Positions 41,815 through 57,507 are shown, numbered from the stretch's first letter. The stretch: 64,000 bases of DNA from Procambarus clarkii (GCF_040958095.1 NC_091199.1:35542942-35606941); one strand, 5' to 3'. Numbers and translations are program-made. The notes: a model not told the origin generated them from the letters alone.

Positions 41815-42021
41815 ATCCCTTTAGAAGGATTTTTTTTCGGATGTACGACTCCCGCGAAGAATCGTTTTTACAACCAAGTACCAATTTTACTGTTGAGTTA
41901 AACAGAGGCTACAGTTAAGGGTTTGAGCCCAGTAAATCCTCCCCGGCCAGGATACGACCCCATGACAGAGCGCTTGCGGAACGCCAGGCGAGTGTCTTAC
42001 CACTACACCACGGAGACTGGT
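41815..42021 (-). mobile_element. tRNA-derived SINE (family 3)
   Basis: The minus strand begins CCAGTCTCCGTGGTGTAGTG (A box TGGTGTAGTGG) with a B-box-like GGGTCGTATCC. The body CCGGGGAGGATTTACTGGGC and TTTAACTCAACAGTAAAATT follows, ending near a run of A before AATCCTTC. The first part resembles a tRNA but the anticodon stem is not well paired, so it is a SINE head, not a gene. Confidence 0.75.
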
Positions 42022-42589
42022 AAAACTTCTAAGGTGAAACTCCTTTCTTAATGATTACCTTGGAGGAAGACTCAGATATACAATACTCTCAAAACTAAGT
42101 AATACTCTTTCACATAGCATATTAACTAAGATGGAGTCTCGGAGTAGAAGGGGGGGGGGGGGGGGGGAGAGGAGTGGATGGGATGGGAGGCTGTATCACT
42201 GGTGACCTGGCTTAGATCAGTGTTGCTCGATCAAAAGTCAAACCGCTCTGCCTTAGTTCTTTAGCAAAATGGTAGAGCCCCTATCTAAATTAATAAAACA
42301 TTTTATTATCTCTTTTGCATAACATACAAGGAGGGCTCATACCTTTATTATGCAAGTGCAGTCCGTGGATGAACAGTCCCAGGTCATATAAAATACATGT
42401 GGCACCCTTGCTTCCACACATAAGCTCTAATCCCCATAGTCCGGACTTTTGCAAGAATTAGGTCAGAAATACACTCTGCCTCCTACCCTAGATTGTCCCC
42501 CTGTATACATTATCATACAATCACTACAAGATATATTATCTTCAACTAAACAGCTGAACTGTTACAGTAGAGGGAATTGTGATAGAGGA
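42022..42589. other. Unassigned intron sequence with a poly-G run
   Basis: No gene recognised. 42150-42168 is a run of G, followed by a GA-rich stretch. The rest is mixed-composition sequence without visible repeats. Confidence 0.45.
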
Positions 42590-42905
42590 AACGGTGGACG
42601 AGGAGTGGTGGTGGTAGAGGGAGTGGTGGTAGTGTGGGTGGTGGTAGAGGGAGTGGTGGTAGCGAGACTGGTGGTAGTGTGGGGTGGTGGTAGAGGGACT
42701 GGTAGTAGAAGCAGTGGTGAAGAGGGAGAGGTGGTAGAAGGAGTGGTGGTAGAGGGAATAGTGGTAGTGTGGGTGGTGGTATAGGGAGTGGTGGTAGAGG
42801 GAGTGGTGGTAGTGTGGGTGGTGATAGACGAAAGGATGGTACAGGGAGTGATAGTAGAGGGGGTGGTGATAATGTTATTTGTGGCAGAGTTAGTGATGGT
42901 AGAGG
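42590..42905. repeat. GGTGGTAGAGGGAGT minisatellite
   Basis: Purine-rich degenerate units built from GTGGTGGTAGAGGGA and GTGGTAGTGTGGGTG. It abuts the CACACACTACCA tract, its near reverse complement in composition. Confidence 0.85.
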
Positions 42906-43280
42906 GACACACACACACACTACCACACACACACTACTACACACACTACCACACACACACACTACTACACACACTACCACACACACACACACTACTACAC
43001 ACACTACCACACCACACTACCACACACACTACCACACACACACACACTACTACACACACTACCACACACACACACACTACTACACACACTACCACACCAC
43101 ACTACCACACACACTACCACACACACTACCACACAAACTACCACACACACACTACTACACACACTACCACACACACACACTACTACACACACTACCACAC
43201 ACACTACCACACACACTACCACACACACTACCACACACACTACCACACACACTACTACACCACACCACCACATGTACTAC
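42906..43280. repeat. CACACACTACCA / CACTACTACACA minisatellite
   Basis: Alternating (CA)n and CTACCA or CTACTA units; frames in both directions encode only His/Thr or Val/Cys repeats. Confidence 0.88.
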
Positions 43281-43284
43281 CACA

Positions 43285-43382
43285 TAACCACACAGGTGTG
43301 CCACTAAACTAGTCCCAGAACTAAGACGCATGAGTTACGAGGAAAGACTGCGGGAAATCCACCTTACGACACTCACCAGACC
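43285..43382 (+). mobile_element. Short CR1-like LINE fragment
   Basis: The plus translation reads CATKLVPELRRMSYEERLRE then IHLTTL, matching FATRLVPELRGMSYEERLRE of the LINEs at 48650 and 49790. The fragment is about 100 bp, and the ACCAGACC repeat starts right after it. Confidence 0.7.
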
Positions 43383-44010
43383 ACATTATATCACTAGACC
43401 ACCAGACCAGGCCACATCACCAGACCACCACACCACACCACATCACCAGACCACCAGACCTCACCACATCACCAGACCACCAGACCACACCACATCACCA
43501 GATCACTACACCACACCACATCACCAGACCAGCAGACCTCACCACATCACCAGATCACCAGATCACCACACCACACCACATCACCAGACCACCAGACCAC
43601 ACCACATCACAAGATCACCACACCACGCCACATCACCAGACCACCAGACCACACCACATCACCAGATCACCAGATCACCACACCACACCACATCACCAGA
43701 CCTCACCACATCACCAGACTACCAGACAACACCACATCACAAGACCACCAGATCACATCACATCACCAGACCACTAGACCACACCACATCACCAGACCAT
43801 CACATCACCAGACCACCAGACCACTAGACCACACCACATCACCAGACCACCAGACCACTAGACCACATCACATCAGCAGACCACCAGATCACCAGACCAC
43901 CAGACCTCACCACATCACCAGACCACCAGACCACACCACATCACCAGACCACCAGACCTCACCACATCACCAGACCATCAGACCACACCACATCACCAGA
44001 CCACCACTAT
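43383..44010. repeat. ACCACATCACCAGACC minisatellite
   Basis: Degenerate units built from CACCAGACCACCAGACC and CACCACATCACCAGA. The first unit overlaps the end of the LINE fragment (CACTCACCAGACC). Confidence 0.88.
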
Positions 44011-45689
44011 ACCATCACTATCACGTCACAACCATCAACTATCAACACCAACAATCACTACCATCAAGTACTACCATTAACCACTATTGCCACCAACACC
44101 ACTGCCACAAACTACAGTTATCATTCGCATCAACAACCACTACCACCAACCACATCAACATCAATTACCACTACCATCAAACATATCCACCATTACCAAC
44201 AACTATAACTACCACTACCTCCAATCACAACTATCAACCACAAATGACACTAACCACAACCACCAACAACAATCATTACAACCACTACCACTAACCACAA
44301 TCATTAACCACAAATGACACCAACCACTTCCTTCAACCACCAGTTTCACCAACCATCACATTCATCAACCACCAATTATCAAACACAATAACCATCAACC
44401 ACCACTATGGTCAACCTCCATAACCGTCAACCACCACTATGGTCAACCTCCATAACTATCAACCATCACTACCACCATCCACCACTATCAGCAACCAAAA
44501 CCATCAACCACCACAACAATCAACCACCACAACCATCAACCACCACAACCATCATCAACCACAGCCATCAACCACCACAGCCTTCAACTACCGCATCCAT
44601 CAACTACCATGACCATTTACCAGCACTTTTAGCAACCACCATAATCATTAACCACCACAATCATCAACCACTATAACCATCTACCACCACTACCACCAAC
44701 CTAAACCATCTACCACCACCACCAACAACCATCACTACCATCAGCCCCGACTACCATATTCAACCACTTAAAATGAACCACCACTTCCATCGTCAACTGC
44801 TTTCGTCAACCACCACTTCCGTCAACATCCACTTCCATCAACCACCAATTCCATCAACCTCCACTTCCATCAACCACCACAATCTTCAATCACAATAACC
44901 ATCAACCCCCAATTACCATCAACCACCAGTATCACCAACCAGCAGATTCATCAACAACCTTCGTCCATCACGACACCTTCCTCCACTACCACCAACACCT
45001 CCACTACCACCACCACAAACAGCACCTCCACAACCACTACCACCACCACCTCCACTACCATTACACTACTATCGCAATCAACTCCACTACCACCGCCTCC
45101 ACTACTATTACACTACTACAGCAATAAACTCCACTACCCCCACCTTCACTATCAGCACCACCAACAACAGCACCTCCACTGCCACCAGCACCTCCACTAC
45201 CACCATCACCGCCTGCACCTTCATTATTACCACCACCAGCACCTCTAGTACAATCACTAGCACCTTCACAACCACCACAAGCACCTTCTCGACCACCACA
45301 ATCAGCACCTCCACTACCACAACATGCACTTCCACAACCACCACCAGCATCTCCACTACCACCTCCACCAGCACTTCCACTACCACCAACAGCACCTCCA
45401 CTACCACCACCAGCATCTCCACTACCACTACCACCACCACTTCCACCAACAGCATCAACACACACTACCACACATCATTAACACACTTCACCACACCGCC
45501 ACCACCACACCTTACCACACTAACACCACACACTACCTCTATCACAATACCCCACCAACAATACAACAATACTCCACCACCATTTCCACACGAAACCACC
45601 ACCAACACACACTTCCACACTTTACCACACACCACTATCACACTACTCCACACCACCACCACACACCACCACTACCACACTACAATACA
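44011..45689. repeat. CCA-rich degenerate simple repeat
   Basis: Long tract of CAACCACCA, ACCATCAAC, CCTCCACTACCACCA and similar words. 44980-45460 is the most regular part. No domain is encoded; the Gly/Val/His-rich frames are compositional. Confidence 0.8.
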
Positions 45690-45719
45690 ATCACATAGGC
45701 AGCAGAAGCAAGGAAGAAA

Positions 45720-46190
45720 ATGCAGGGCGAGAGGAGAAAACCAGGAAATCACAGCTCCCAACACAACATCCCCAGAGGTGAGGGGAGAACCCACAACCAG
45801 CAACCTAGTAACCCCAGAAGGAAGGGCAACTCCACCACCCTCCTCTGCATAGAAACCCTCCCAACCCCAAACCCTCCCTGCCCCCATTCAAGTGCTCAGC
45901 CAAATCTCCCACCCCCAACACCCCAATCTGACCCTGCAACACCTACCCTCCTCCCACCATGTCCTCCTCCCCCTTTTCCTTCCTGTCCTCCCTCCACCTC
46001 CCCCTTCATCCAATACCCTCCCTGACCCACTTCACATGACCCCCCCCCACCCCTCACCCCAGTATCCTCTGAGACGCTGTTATCCACCTCACAAATCCTC
46101 ACACCCATGGAACAGCTTCCCCATCAGCAGAACGCTCACCAAGGAGGCGATATCAGAAGAGACAGAAGAAAGTGAGCCTCAAGGTAATGT
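45720..46190 (+). pseudogene. LINE ORF1 tail, proline-rich
   Basis: Two overlapping frames (45720-46025 and 45892-46197) give short Pro/Ser-rich proteins ahead of the ORF2 start, the same position as the proline-rich ORF1 end of the element at 52297-53130. There is no domain beyond the composition. The N-terminal RRM-like part is not seen, so the element is truncated here or replaced by the CCA tract. Confidence 0.55.
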
Positions 46191-48997
46191 ACACTAACAT
46201 AGATGGAATTCAAATAAAGCAACTGAACTTGGAGAATGGGTACTTGAAGAGAACCCAGACGTAATAGCATTCACAGAAGCAAAGCTAACGAAAACCATAA
46301 CAAATGCAGTGTTCCCACAGGACTACTGTGTTGTGAGGAAAGAGAGAGAAGGAAGAGGACGCGGTGGTGTAGCTTTGATGGTAAGAAAAGACTGGGGTTT
46401 GAAGAGATGGTTATGCAGGGCTGTGAAGGTTTCAGTGACTACAAAACAGGCATCATAGCAACTGTAGGACAAAAAAAATTATATTCGTAGTCATATATAA
46501 CCCACCACCAAATGACAGAAGACCCAGACAGGTATATGATAGAAACAACATGGCCACCATTAACATAATAGAGAGAGCAGCTTCTGTCGCTAGCAGGAAA
46601 GGATCTAGACTACTAATCATGGAAGACTTGAACCACGGGAACATAGATTGGGAGAACAGAGACCCACAAGGCGGACAAGATACATGGGAAGATAAGCTGT
46701 TGGATGTGGCAACAAGAAGCTTTTTAAGCCATCACATCAAGGGACCAATAAGAATGAGAGGGGAAGATGAACCAGTTATGCTTGATCTAATATTTACCCT
46801 TAATGAGTGGGATATAAGGAAAGTTAGGTTGGAAGCACCCTTGGGAATGAGTGATCACTGAGTATTGATCTTTGAGTACCTGGTAGAGCTAGGATTTATC
46901 TCTCCCCGAATAGAACTAGGAAACAAAAGGCTGGCATACCGAAAGGGAAATTATGAGGAGATGAGACGTTTCCTAAGGAATATACCATGGGACACAGACC
47001 TCAGAGCTATGTCTGTACAAGACATGATGGACTATGTCACCCTAAAGTTTCAGGAGGCAGTAAACAGGTTCATCCAGGCCCAAAAAGAAAAAATACGAGA
47101 AGCAAAAGAAGAATCCATGGTTTAACAGGGCATGTATGGAAGCAAAGGAACTGAACAATAGGGCGTGGAGGAACTTCCGAAATAACAGAACACCAAAAAG
47201 CAGAGAGAGCTACCAGAGAACCAGGTATGAGTATGTTAGTGTGAGAAGAGAAGTATAGAAAAATTACGAAAATGATATAGCAAGCAAAGCCAAGACCGAA
47301 CCAAAGCTACTCCATAGTCACATCAGGAGGAAAACAACAGTGAAAGAACAGGTAATGAAACTTAGAACAGGCGATGACAGGTATACAGATAATGACAAAG
47401 AGGTGTGTGAAGAACTCAACAAGAGGTTCGAGGTCTTCACAATAGAACAAGGTGAGGTCACTGTGCTAGAAGAGGTGGCAGTAAACCAGGTGGCCTTGGA
47501 AGGGTTCGAAATTATGAGAGATGAGGTCAAGAGACACCTGTTGGATCTGGATGTGAGAAAAGCCGTTGGTCCCGACGGGATTTTACCATGGGTATTGAAA
47601 GAGTGTGCAGAGGCACTCTGCTTGCCACTCTTCATAGTGTATAGTAAGTCACAGGAGACCTATCAGAAATATGGAAGATTGCTAATGTGGTCCAAATATA
47701 CAAAAAGGGTGACAGACAAGAGGCACTGAACTACAGGCTAGTGTCCTTGACTTCTATACCATGCAAGGTGATGGAGAAGATTGCGGGAAAAACCTAGTAA
47801 AACATCTGGAGTGAAGGGACTTAGTGACAAATTGCCCACATGAGTTCAGGGAGGGTAAATCTTGCCTTACAGGCTTAATAGAGTTCTACAACCAGGTGAC
47901 AAAGATTAAGCAAGAAAGAGAAGGTTGGGTGGACTACATTTTCTTGGACTATTGGAAAGCCTTAGACAGTACCCCATAAGAGGCTGGTGCATAAGCTGGA
48001 GATAAAGGTAGGAGTGACTGGTAAGGTGATCCAGTGCATAAGCGAGTACCTAAGCAATAGGAAGCAGAAAGTTACAGTGAGTGGTGAGACTTCAGATTGA
48101 CGTGAATTCACCAGTGGAGTCCCATAGGGCTCTGTACTCGGTCCTTTCCTGTTTCTGATATACGTAAATGATCTCCCAGAGGGTATAGACTTATTCCTCT
48201 CAATATTTCCTGACGATATCAAAATTATGAGAAGGATTAAGTCAGAGGAGGACTGCTTGAGGCTTCAAGAAGACCTAGACAAACTGAAGGAATTGGTGAA
48301 CAAGTGGTTGTTAGAGTTTAACCCAACTAAATGTAATGTAATGAAGATAGGTGTAGGGAGCAGGAGACCAGTTACAAGGTCTCACTTGGGAGATGAAATT
48401 CTTCAAGAGTCAGAGAGGGAGAAAGACTTGGGGATTGATATCACACCAGACCTGTCCCCTGAAGCCCATATCAAGAGTATAACATCAGCGGCACATGCCA
48501 GGTTGGCCAACATAAGAACGGCATTTAGAAACTTGTGTAAGGAATCAGTCAGAACTTTGTATTCCACATATGTCAGACCAATTCTAAAGTATGCAGGTCC
48601 AGCATGGAGTCCATATCTAGTCAAGCATAAGACTAAACTGGAGAATGTTCAAAGATTTGCCACCAGACTAGTTCCCGAGCTGAGAGGTATGAGCTACGAG
48701 GAGAGACTGAGTTAAACCTCTCGTCGATGGAAAACAGAAAAGTTAGGGGGGGACATGATCACCACGTACAATATTATCAAAGGAATTGATAGGGTAGATA
48801 AGGACATGCTATTTAACACAAGGGGCACATGCACTAGGGGACACAGGTGGAAATTCAGTGCCCAAGTGAACTACAGAGATATTTGAAAGAACTTTTTTAG
48901 TGTCAGAGTGGTTGACAAATGGAATGCATTAGGAAGTGATGTGGTGGAGGCAGACTCCATACACAGTTTCAAGTGTAGATATGATAGAGCCCAGTAA
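46187..48997 (+). pseudogene. LINE ORF2 (APE endonuclease plus RT), multiply broken
   Basis: Pieces in several frames. Endonuclease: LKVMYTNIDGI, VIAFTEAKL, RGRGGVALMVRKDW, then 46550-46861 with LLIMEDLNHGNIDWENRD (family GDxNH; Gly-to-Glu change) and GMSDH. RT: DVRKAVGPDGILPWVLKE (about 47550), a YxxLVSLTS-like block, FLDYWKALD, GSVLGPFLFLIYVNDLPEG and 48227-48715 starting after FPDDIKIMRR, where the FADD motif reads FPDD. The C-terminus is NYRDI...VVDKWNALGSDVVEADSIH. Stops at about 46861, 47125, 47965 and 48715 and several frameshifts. Non-functional. Confidence 0.85.
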
Positions 48998-49129
48998 GCT
49001 CAGGACCCTGTACACCAGTTGATTGACAGTTGAGAGGCGGGACCAAAGAGCCAGAGCTCAATCCCGGAAGCACAAATAGGTGAGTACACATTACCATTAC
49101 CATACTACACCGCACCACCACCACCCACA

Positions 49130-49304
49130 CTGGCAGCTGGTGGCTGAGTGGACAGCACTCTAGACTCGTGGACCGGGGACCGGGGTTCGATCACCGGCGC
49201 CGGCTGAAAAAACAAATGGGCAGAGTTTCCTTCAGTCTGATGCTCCTGTTAAATAGCAGTAAATAGGTACCTGGGAGCTAGACAGCTGCTATGGGCTGCT
49301 TCCT

Positions 49305-49305
<1 letters not shown>
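49130..49305 (+). mobile_element. tRNA-derived SINE (family 1), second copy
   Basis: Head CTGGTGGCTGAGTGGACAGC with B-box-like GGGTTCGATCACC, then ATGGGCAGAGTTTCCTTCAG and AATAGGTACCTGGGAGCTAG. It is homologous to 18681-18944 but ends in (GT)n instead of the ATCTCAAGATAACC tail. Confidence 0.82.
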
Positions 49306-49358
<53 letters not shown>

Positions 49359-49394
49359 AGTGTGTGTGTGTTTGTGTGTGTGTATGTGTGTACT
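49306..49394. repeat. (GT)n microsatellite
   Basis: About 85 bp of GT with a few interruptions, wedged between a plus-strand SINE and the 3' end of a minus-strand LINE. Confidence 0.95.
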
Positions 49395-52296
49395 CACCTA
49401 GTTGTACTCACCTAGTTGTGTCTGCAGGATCGAGCATTGACTCTTGGATCCCGCCTTTCGAGCATCGGTTGTTTACAGCAATGACTCCTGTCCCATTTCC
49501 CTATCATACCTGGTTTTAAAATTATGAATAGTATTTGCTTCCACAACCTGTTCCTGAAGTACATTCCATTTTCCCACTACTCTCATGCTAAAAGAAAACT
49601 TCGTAACATCTCTGTGACTCATCTGAGTTTCAAGCTTCCATCCATGTCCCCTCGTTCTGTTACTATTCTGTGTGAACATTTCGTCTATGTCCACTCTGTC
49701 AATCTCTCTGAGTATCTTATACGTTCCTATCATGTCCCCCCTCTCCCTTCTTCTTTCTAGTGTCGTAAGGCACAGTTCCCTCAGGCGCTCCTCATACCCC
49801 ATCCCTTGTAGCTCTGGGACGAGTCTCGTTGCAAACCTCTGAACCTTTTCCAGTTTCAATATATGCTTCTTCAGATGGGGACTCCATGATGAGGCGGCAT
49901 ACTCTAAGACTGGCCTTATGTAGGCAGTGTAAAGCGCCCTAAATGCCTCCTTACTTAGGTTTCTGAATGATGTTCTAACTTTTGCCAGTGTAGAGTACGC
50001 TGCTGTCGTTATCCTATTTATATGTGCCTCAGGAGATAGATTAGGTGTTACGTCCACCCCCAGGTCTCTTTCACGCGTTGTTACAGGTAGGCTGTTCCCC
50101 TTCATTGTGTACTGTCCCTTTGGTCTCCTATCTCCTAGTCCCATTTCCATAACTTTACATTTGCTCGTATTGAATTCCAGTAGCCATTTCTCTGACCATC
50201 TCTGCAACCTGTTCAGGTCCTCTTGGAGGATCCTGCAATCCTCATCTGTCACAACTCTTCTCGTCAACTTTGCGTCATCCGCAAACAACAACATGTAGCA
50301 CTCTACGCCTGTAAACATGTCGTTAACATATACAAGAAATAGAATTGGTCCCAGCACCGATCCTTGTGGTACTCCACTTGTTACTGTTCGCCAGTCCGAC
50401 TTCTCGCCCCTTACCGTAACTCTTTGGCTCCTTCCTGTTAGGTAGTTCCTTATCCATGCTAGGACCTTTCCCCCCACCCCCGCCTGCCTCTCGAGCTTGA
50501 ACAGCAGTCTCATGTGCGGTACTGTATCAAAGGCTTTTTGGCAGTCTAGAAATATGCAGTCTGCCCAACCATCTCTGTCCTGTCTTATCCTCGTTATTTT
50601 ATCATAGAATTCCAGAAGGTTTGTTAGGCACGATTTCCCTGTCCAGAACCCATGTTGATGTTTGTTCACAAACCTAATGTTCTCCAGGTGTGCAACCAGT
50701 CTTAGCCTAATCATTCTTTCCAGTATTTTACAGGGGATGCTTGTCAGTTATACAGGTCTATACTTAAGTGCCTCCTCCCTATCACCTTTCTTGAAGATCG
50801 GCACGACATTTGCCTTCTTCCAGCAACTGGGCAATTCTCCTGACATAAGTGACTCATTAAAGATCATTGCCAGAGGCACGCTGAGGGCCTGTGCTGCTTC
50901 TTTTAGTATCAACGGTGATACTTTGTCTGGTCCAACTGCTTTAGTTGCATCTAGAGTTGTCAACTGTTTCATTACCTCCTCTGCTGTCACCTCTATATCT
51001 GATAGTCTTTCATCTAGGGTAACCCCTTCCAAAAATGGGAGCTGCTCAGGCTCGGTAGTGAACACTCCATGGAAACTGGCATTCAGTGCCTCGCAGATTT
51101 CCTTGTCACTTTCAGTATATGCCCCCTCTGTCTTCCTTAGTCTTGTCACTTGGTCGTTCACCGACATTTTGCTTCTTATATGACTGTGTAGTAACTTAGG
51201 TTGTTTTTTCGCTTTGATTGCAATATCGTTCTCATAGTCCCTTTCCGATGTTCGTCTTATGTTAATGTAATCGTTCCTAGCTCTGTTGTATCTGATCCTG
51301 TTGTCCTCTGTTCTTTGTCTTCTGTACTTCCTCCACTCCTGCCTGCTGGCCATTTTTGCTTCCTGACACTGTCTATTAAACCATGGGTTATTATATTCCT
51401 TCTTATTTTTTCCCTTTACCGTTGGTATAAATCTCTCTTCGGCCTCCTGGCATTTCTGTATGACTAGGTACATCATATCTTGGACTGTTTTTCCTCTAAT
51501 TTCTTCCTCCCACTGCACTTCACCCAGATAGTCCCTTATCCTCATATAGTCCCCTTTCCTGTAGTCAGCTCTCCTTTCCCAGATCTCTTGTCCCATGGTC
51601 ATAAGTTTGAATTCCATCATGTAGTCAAAGACTAGGACACAATGGTCACTGGCCCCTAGAGGTATTTCATGCTCTAAATTCTCGATATCTTCTACGTTCT
51701 GGGTGAAAATGAGGTCTAATAGGCTCGGTGCATCTCCTCCTCTTTCCCTTGTGTCTTCCTTTACATGTTGTGTCAGAAAATTCCTGTCTAGAACATCTAC
51801 TAATTTTGCTCCCCACGTTTCGTCCCCTCCATGGGGATTCCTTGATTCCCAATTTATCTCTCTATGATTTAGGTCCCCCATGATCAGCAGCTTCGCTCTC
51901 ATTCTGTGGGCTAGTGTTGCTGCCTTCTGCAGTTCATCTATACATGCTTTGTTGTTGTCATCATACTCCTGCCTGGGTCTTCTACTGTTTGGTAGGGGAT
52001 TGTAGATTACCAAGATCACAATCTTCCTCCCATCTACTGTCAGAGTTCCATGTATGAAGCTTGTGCACTCATTGGTAACTCGATTTCCCAGGTCTTCAAA
52101 CTTCCATTTCCGCTTTATTAGGAGTGCTACTCCCCCTCCCTGTCTCTGTGTCCTCTCTTTTCGTATCACTTGGTACCCTTCAGGAAAGATTGCATCTGAG
52201 ATCATGTCATTAATTTTAGTTTCCACAATTGCAACTATGTCAGGATCTGCTTCACTCACTCTTTCTTTTATCTCTTCTGCTTTATTAGATACCCCA

Positions 52297-54716
<2,420 letters not shown>

Positions 54717-54745
54717 AGTGTGTGTGTGTGTTTGTGTTTGCGTGA
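54717..54745. repeat. Short GT-rich tract at a LINE 5' truncation
   Basis: GTGTGTGTGTGTTTGTGTTT; the preceding LINE's 5' break falls on it. Confidence 0.8.
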
Positions 54746-54769
54746 AAAAATAGTAGTTTGTAAAAATTT

Positions 54770-55165
54770 ATTGATTGACAATTGAGAGGCGGGCCGAAAG
54801 AGAACTCAACCCCCGCAAGCACAACTAGGTGAATACAAGGGAATTCAATATTCTCAAGGGAATTGACAGGGTTGATAAAGACAGGCTATTTAACACAATG
54901 GGCACACGCACTAGGGGACACAGGTGGAAACTGATTGCCCAAATGAGCCACAGAGATATTAGAAAGAACTTTTTTAGTGTCAGAGTAGTTGACAAATGGA
55001 ATGCATTAGGAAGCAATGTGGTGGAGGCTGACTCTATACACAGTTTCAAGTGTAGATATGATAGAGCCCAATAGGCTCAGGAACCTGTACACCTGTTGAT
55101 TGACGGTTGAGAGGCGGGACTAAAGAGCCAGACCTCAACCCCCGCAAGCACAACTAGGTGAGTAC
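54770..55165 (+). mobile_element. Two LINE 3' ends in series
   Basis: 54770-54835 is a bare 3' tail (ATTGATTGACAATTGAGAGG ... CACAACTAGGTGAATACA). It is joined to a second 3' end, 54838-55165, that includes the last 79 codons of ORF2 and its own tail ending AGGTGAGTACAACTAGATGA. Confidence 0.8.
54838..55074 (+). pseudogene. LINE ORF2, last 79 codons
   Basis: FNILKGIDRVDKDRLFNTMG, HRWKLIAQMSHRDIRKNFFS and VVDKWNALGSNVVEADSIHS, ending YDRAQ. It is open and matches the C-terminus of the RT fragment at 53848 on the other strand. No catalytic domain. Confidence 0.85.
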
Positions 55166-55895
55166 AACTAGATGAGTATACACCACCACTACCACATTAC
55201 ACCAACACCACATACTCCACACTACACAACACCCCACACCACGATTACCACACCATCCTATCACACCACCCCACCACACTACTCCATAACACCATATTAT
55301 CACACAAACATACAACCACACCACACTAACACATCACACTGCCTCACAACACTACCTCACTACACTACTACACCCCACTACCGCACTATATTACCACACT
55401 ACCACAGCACATTACTACACGACACTAACACACCACACTACCACACCATGCCACCACACCACATCACCACACTACCCCACCTCACTACACCACCACACCA
55501 TATTACCACACTACCACTACCATACTATCATTACCATGCCACACCACCACACCACAATTACCACACCACCCCACCACACTTCCATCACCATTACCACATC
55601 ACCACACAATACTACCTTAACACACTTCCATCACCGCCACAACTTGTACCCCACCACATCTACCACCGTGAAATTACTGCACAATGCCATCATACTACCA
55701 CACCACACTACCACACCACACCACCACCGCACCACCAGTATACCATAACAACTGCATCACACTACCATGCACAACACAACCACAAACACCATCAATCACT
55801 ACCACCAACTACGACCATCACCACCAACCACAGCAACCAACCACCACTGCCTTCAACCACAACCCACCAAGAACAACCACCAACACCACAATGGA
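55166..55895. repeat. CCA/CACCAC-rich simple repeat
   Basis: Degenerate ACCACCACTACCACA and CATCACCACACTACC words; His/Thr-rich frames are compositional. It begins directly at the LINE tail. Confidence 0.82.
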
Positions 55896-56044
55896 TTCTC
55901 CATTAGTTAAAAATAATGAATACAAATTGTTGAAACCACCTTTATTATGCTCCTGTTTTATTTTTACTGAATGTAGAATATATATTTTTTTTATTTCTTT
56001 ATTTTTATATATAACATCAGTCAAGAAAACTACTTTTTTCAAAA
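55896..56044. repeat. Repeat X, first copy, left part
   Basis: TTTATTATGCTCCTGTTTTA and following AT-rich sequence are also found at 61706-61800. It is interrupted by the Helitron at 56045-57325 and continues at 57326. Confidence 0.7.
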
Positions 56045-57325
56045 CTATCTGTACCCCGACACGCGTTGCTGTGGCTCAGCAACGCATGTGCGTTACTGAG
56101 CCACAGCAACCTTCTCCTGTCTCCCAGTCCACCCCAGCATTCCCCTCCCCCTCCACCGTCCCATCGTCCTCTTAACCATTTCCCACTCTTCAGAGCCCCT
56201 CGTCCTCCCTATCATTCCCCCCTCCCTGTCCCCTCGACCTCCCCACTATCCCCCACTTCCCTGTCCCCGTGTCCTACACACCATTCTCCATTCACCCATC
56301 CCCTTGTCCCAAATATCCCCAACTTCCCCCGCCCCCTTGTCCTCCCCACCATTATTCCCTCCCCCGCCCCCTCGTCCTCCTCACCATCCCCCACTCCCGT
56401 CCCCTCATCCTCCCCACCATTTCCCACTTCCTCGTTTGGTGCATTCCCATATGATCTGATGTTCCTATCAGAAAATTGAGAACATCAAATGATCTGATGT
56501 TCCTATCACTGAAATGTAAGAAAAACAGTTAAAAAACGAAATGAAATTTTTTTAAAATAACAAAATAAACTATACTCACCAAATAAACAGGATGGCTCAA
56601 TTACAACGCAGTGTCACCCAAAATAATTAAATCAAAATGACAATAAATCGAAATCTATGAAAATTAAATTAATCAGTGTTATCTGAAACATTGAAATGGA
56701 ATCATAATATATTTAGTATAGCATGTGTTGCTCTTACATGCAACAGATGGCACTGTTTTTCAAAAAAGCATGTTTTTACCTGTCACAGGTGTGGCATCTA
56801 TACTTATATTCATGAAATGAACGGTATGGTAAACAACACAGCTCAATTCCAATGCAATGTCCCTCAAAATAATTAAATCAAAATGAAAATAAATCGAAAT
56901 CTATGAAAATAAATTTATCAATGCAATCGGAAACATTAAAATGGAATCGTAACATATTTAGTATAGAGTGTGTTGCTATTATGTGCACATGGCACTGTTG
57001 AAAAAAAACGTTTTTACCTGTCACAGGTGTGGCATCTATATTGTAGATGTATAAAAAACACGCGCATATTCGAATGGAACAATGTGTCAAAATTTCAAAG
57101 CAATCGGTAAAGAGGTTTCAAAGATTTCCATTACATGAAAAAACACAGTTTTTCAAATAAATCATGTTTTTTTCCCGTAACAGACGTTACATGTATACAG
57201 TATGTATATAAAAACCTGCTTGGAGGCGAATGGAACGTTGTGTCAAAATATCAAAGCAATCAGCGTAGAATTTCGGAGATTAGCGATTTGGAACAATCGA
57301 ACATTTCCATTTTTATTTATATTGA
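56045..57325 (-). mobile_element. Non-autonomous Helitron in repeat X
   Basis: 5' end A|TCAATATAAATAAAAATGGA at 57325; 3' end GCAACGCGTGTCGGGGTACA then GATAG|T at 56045. The uninterrupted copy of repeat X at 61676-61975 supplies an empty site, confirming both ends. It contains the CT-rich block (56110-56440), an AACATCAAATGATCTGATGT dyad and repeated GATGCCACACCTGTGACAGG blocks. No coding sequence. Confidence 0.85.
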
Positions 57326-57507
57326 TCTAAGGTTGCCACAAGGTCTCAAATTTTGTTTAACCAACGTTGTGCAGTAAGTTGTGGAAACCTATTTACGATT
57401 CTACACAATAACATATCTAAAATGTGAGAACAAATGTTGCTGCTGCTTTCAAACACTTTCCTGGAACGTTGTGGCAACCTAAAATTGTTTCCTGGAATCT
57501 TCCAATA
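57326..57507. repeat. Repeat X, first copy, right part
   Basis: CTAAGGTTGCCACAAGGTCT ... CCAACGTTGTGCAGTAA ... TGGAACGTTGTGGCAACCTA; the beginning and end form an inverted pair (AGGTTGCCACA and TGTGGCAACCT), as in a small inverted-repeat element. Confidence 0.65.

Larger units (their letters stand above)
45690..49095 (+). mobile_element. CR1-like LINE, nearly full length but decayed
   Basis: The plus strand carries the proline-rich end of ORF1 (about 45720-46190), the endonuclease (46187-46870) and RT (47340-48997), with a 3' end ATTGACAGTTGAGAGGCGGG ... CACAAATAGGTGAGTACAC. Same family as the elements at 49395, 53758 and 54770. Confidence 0.85.

Noticed and set aside
40418..46108. Proline-, histidine-, valine- and glycine-rich frames
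   Set aside because: All coincide with CT-, CCA- or GGT-rich repeats and have no conserved domain.
54823..55074. A separate gene starting at the ATG at 54829
   Set aside because: The frame is the last part of a LINE ORF2, and its first residues come from the tail of another LINE.
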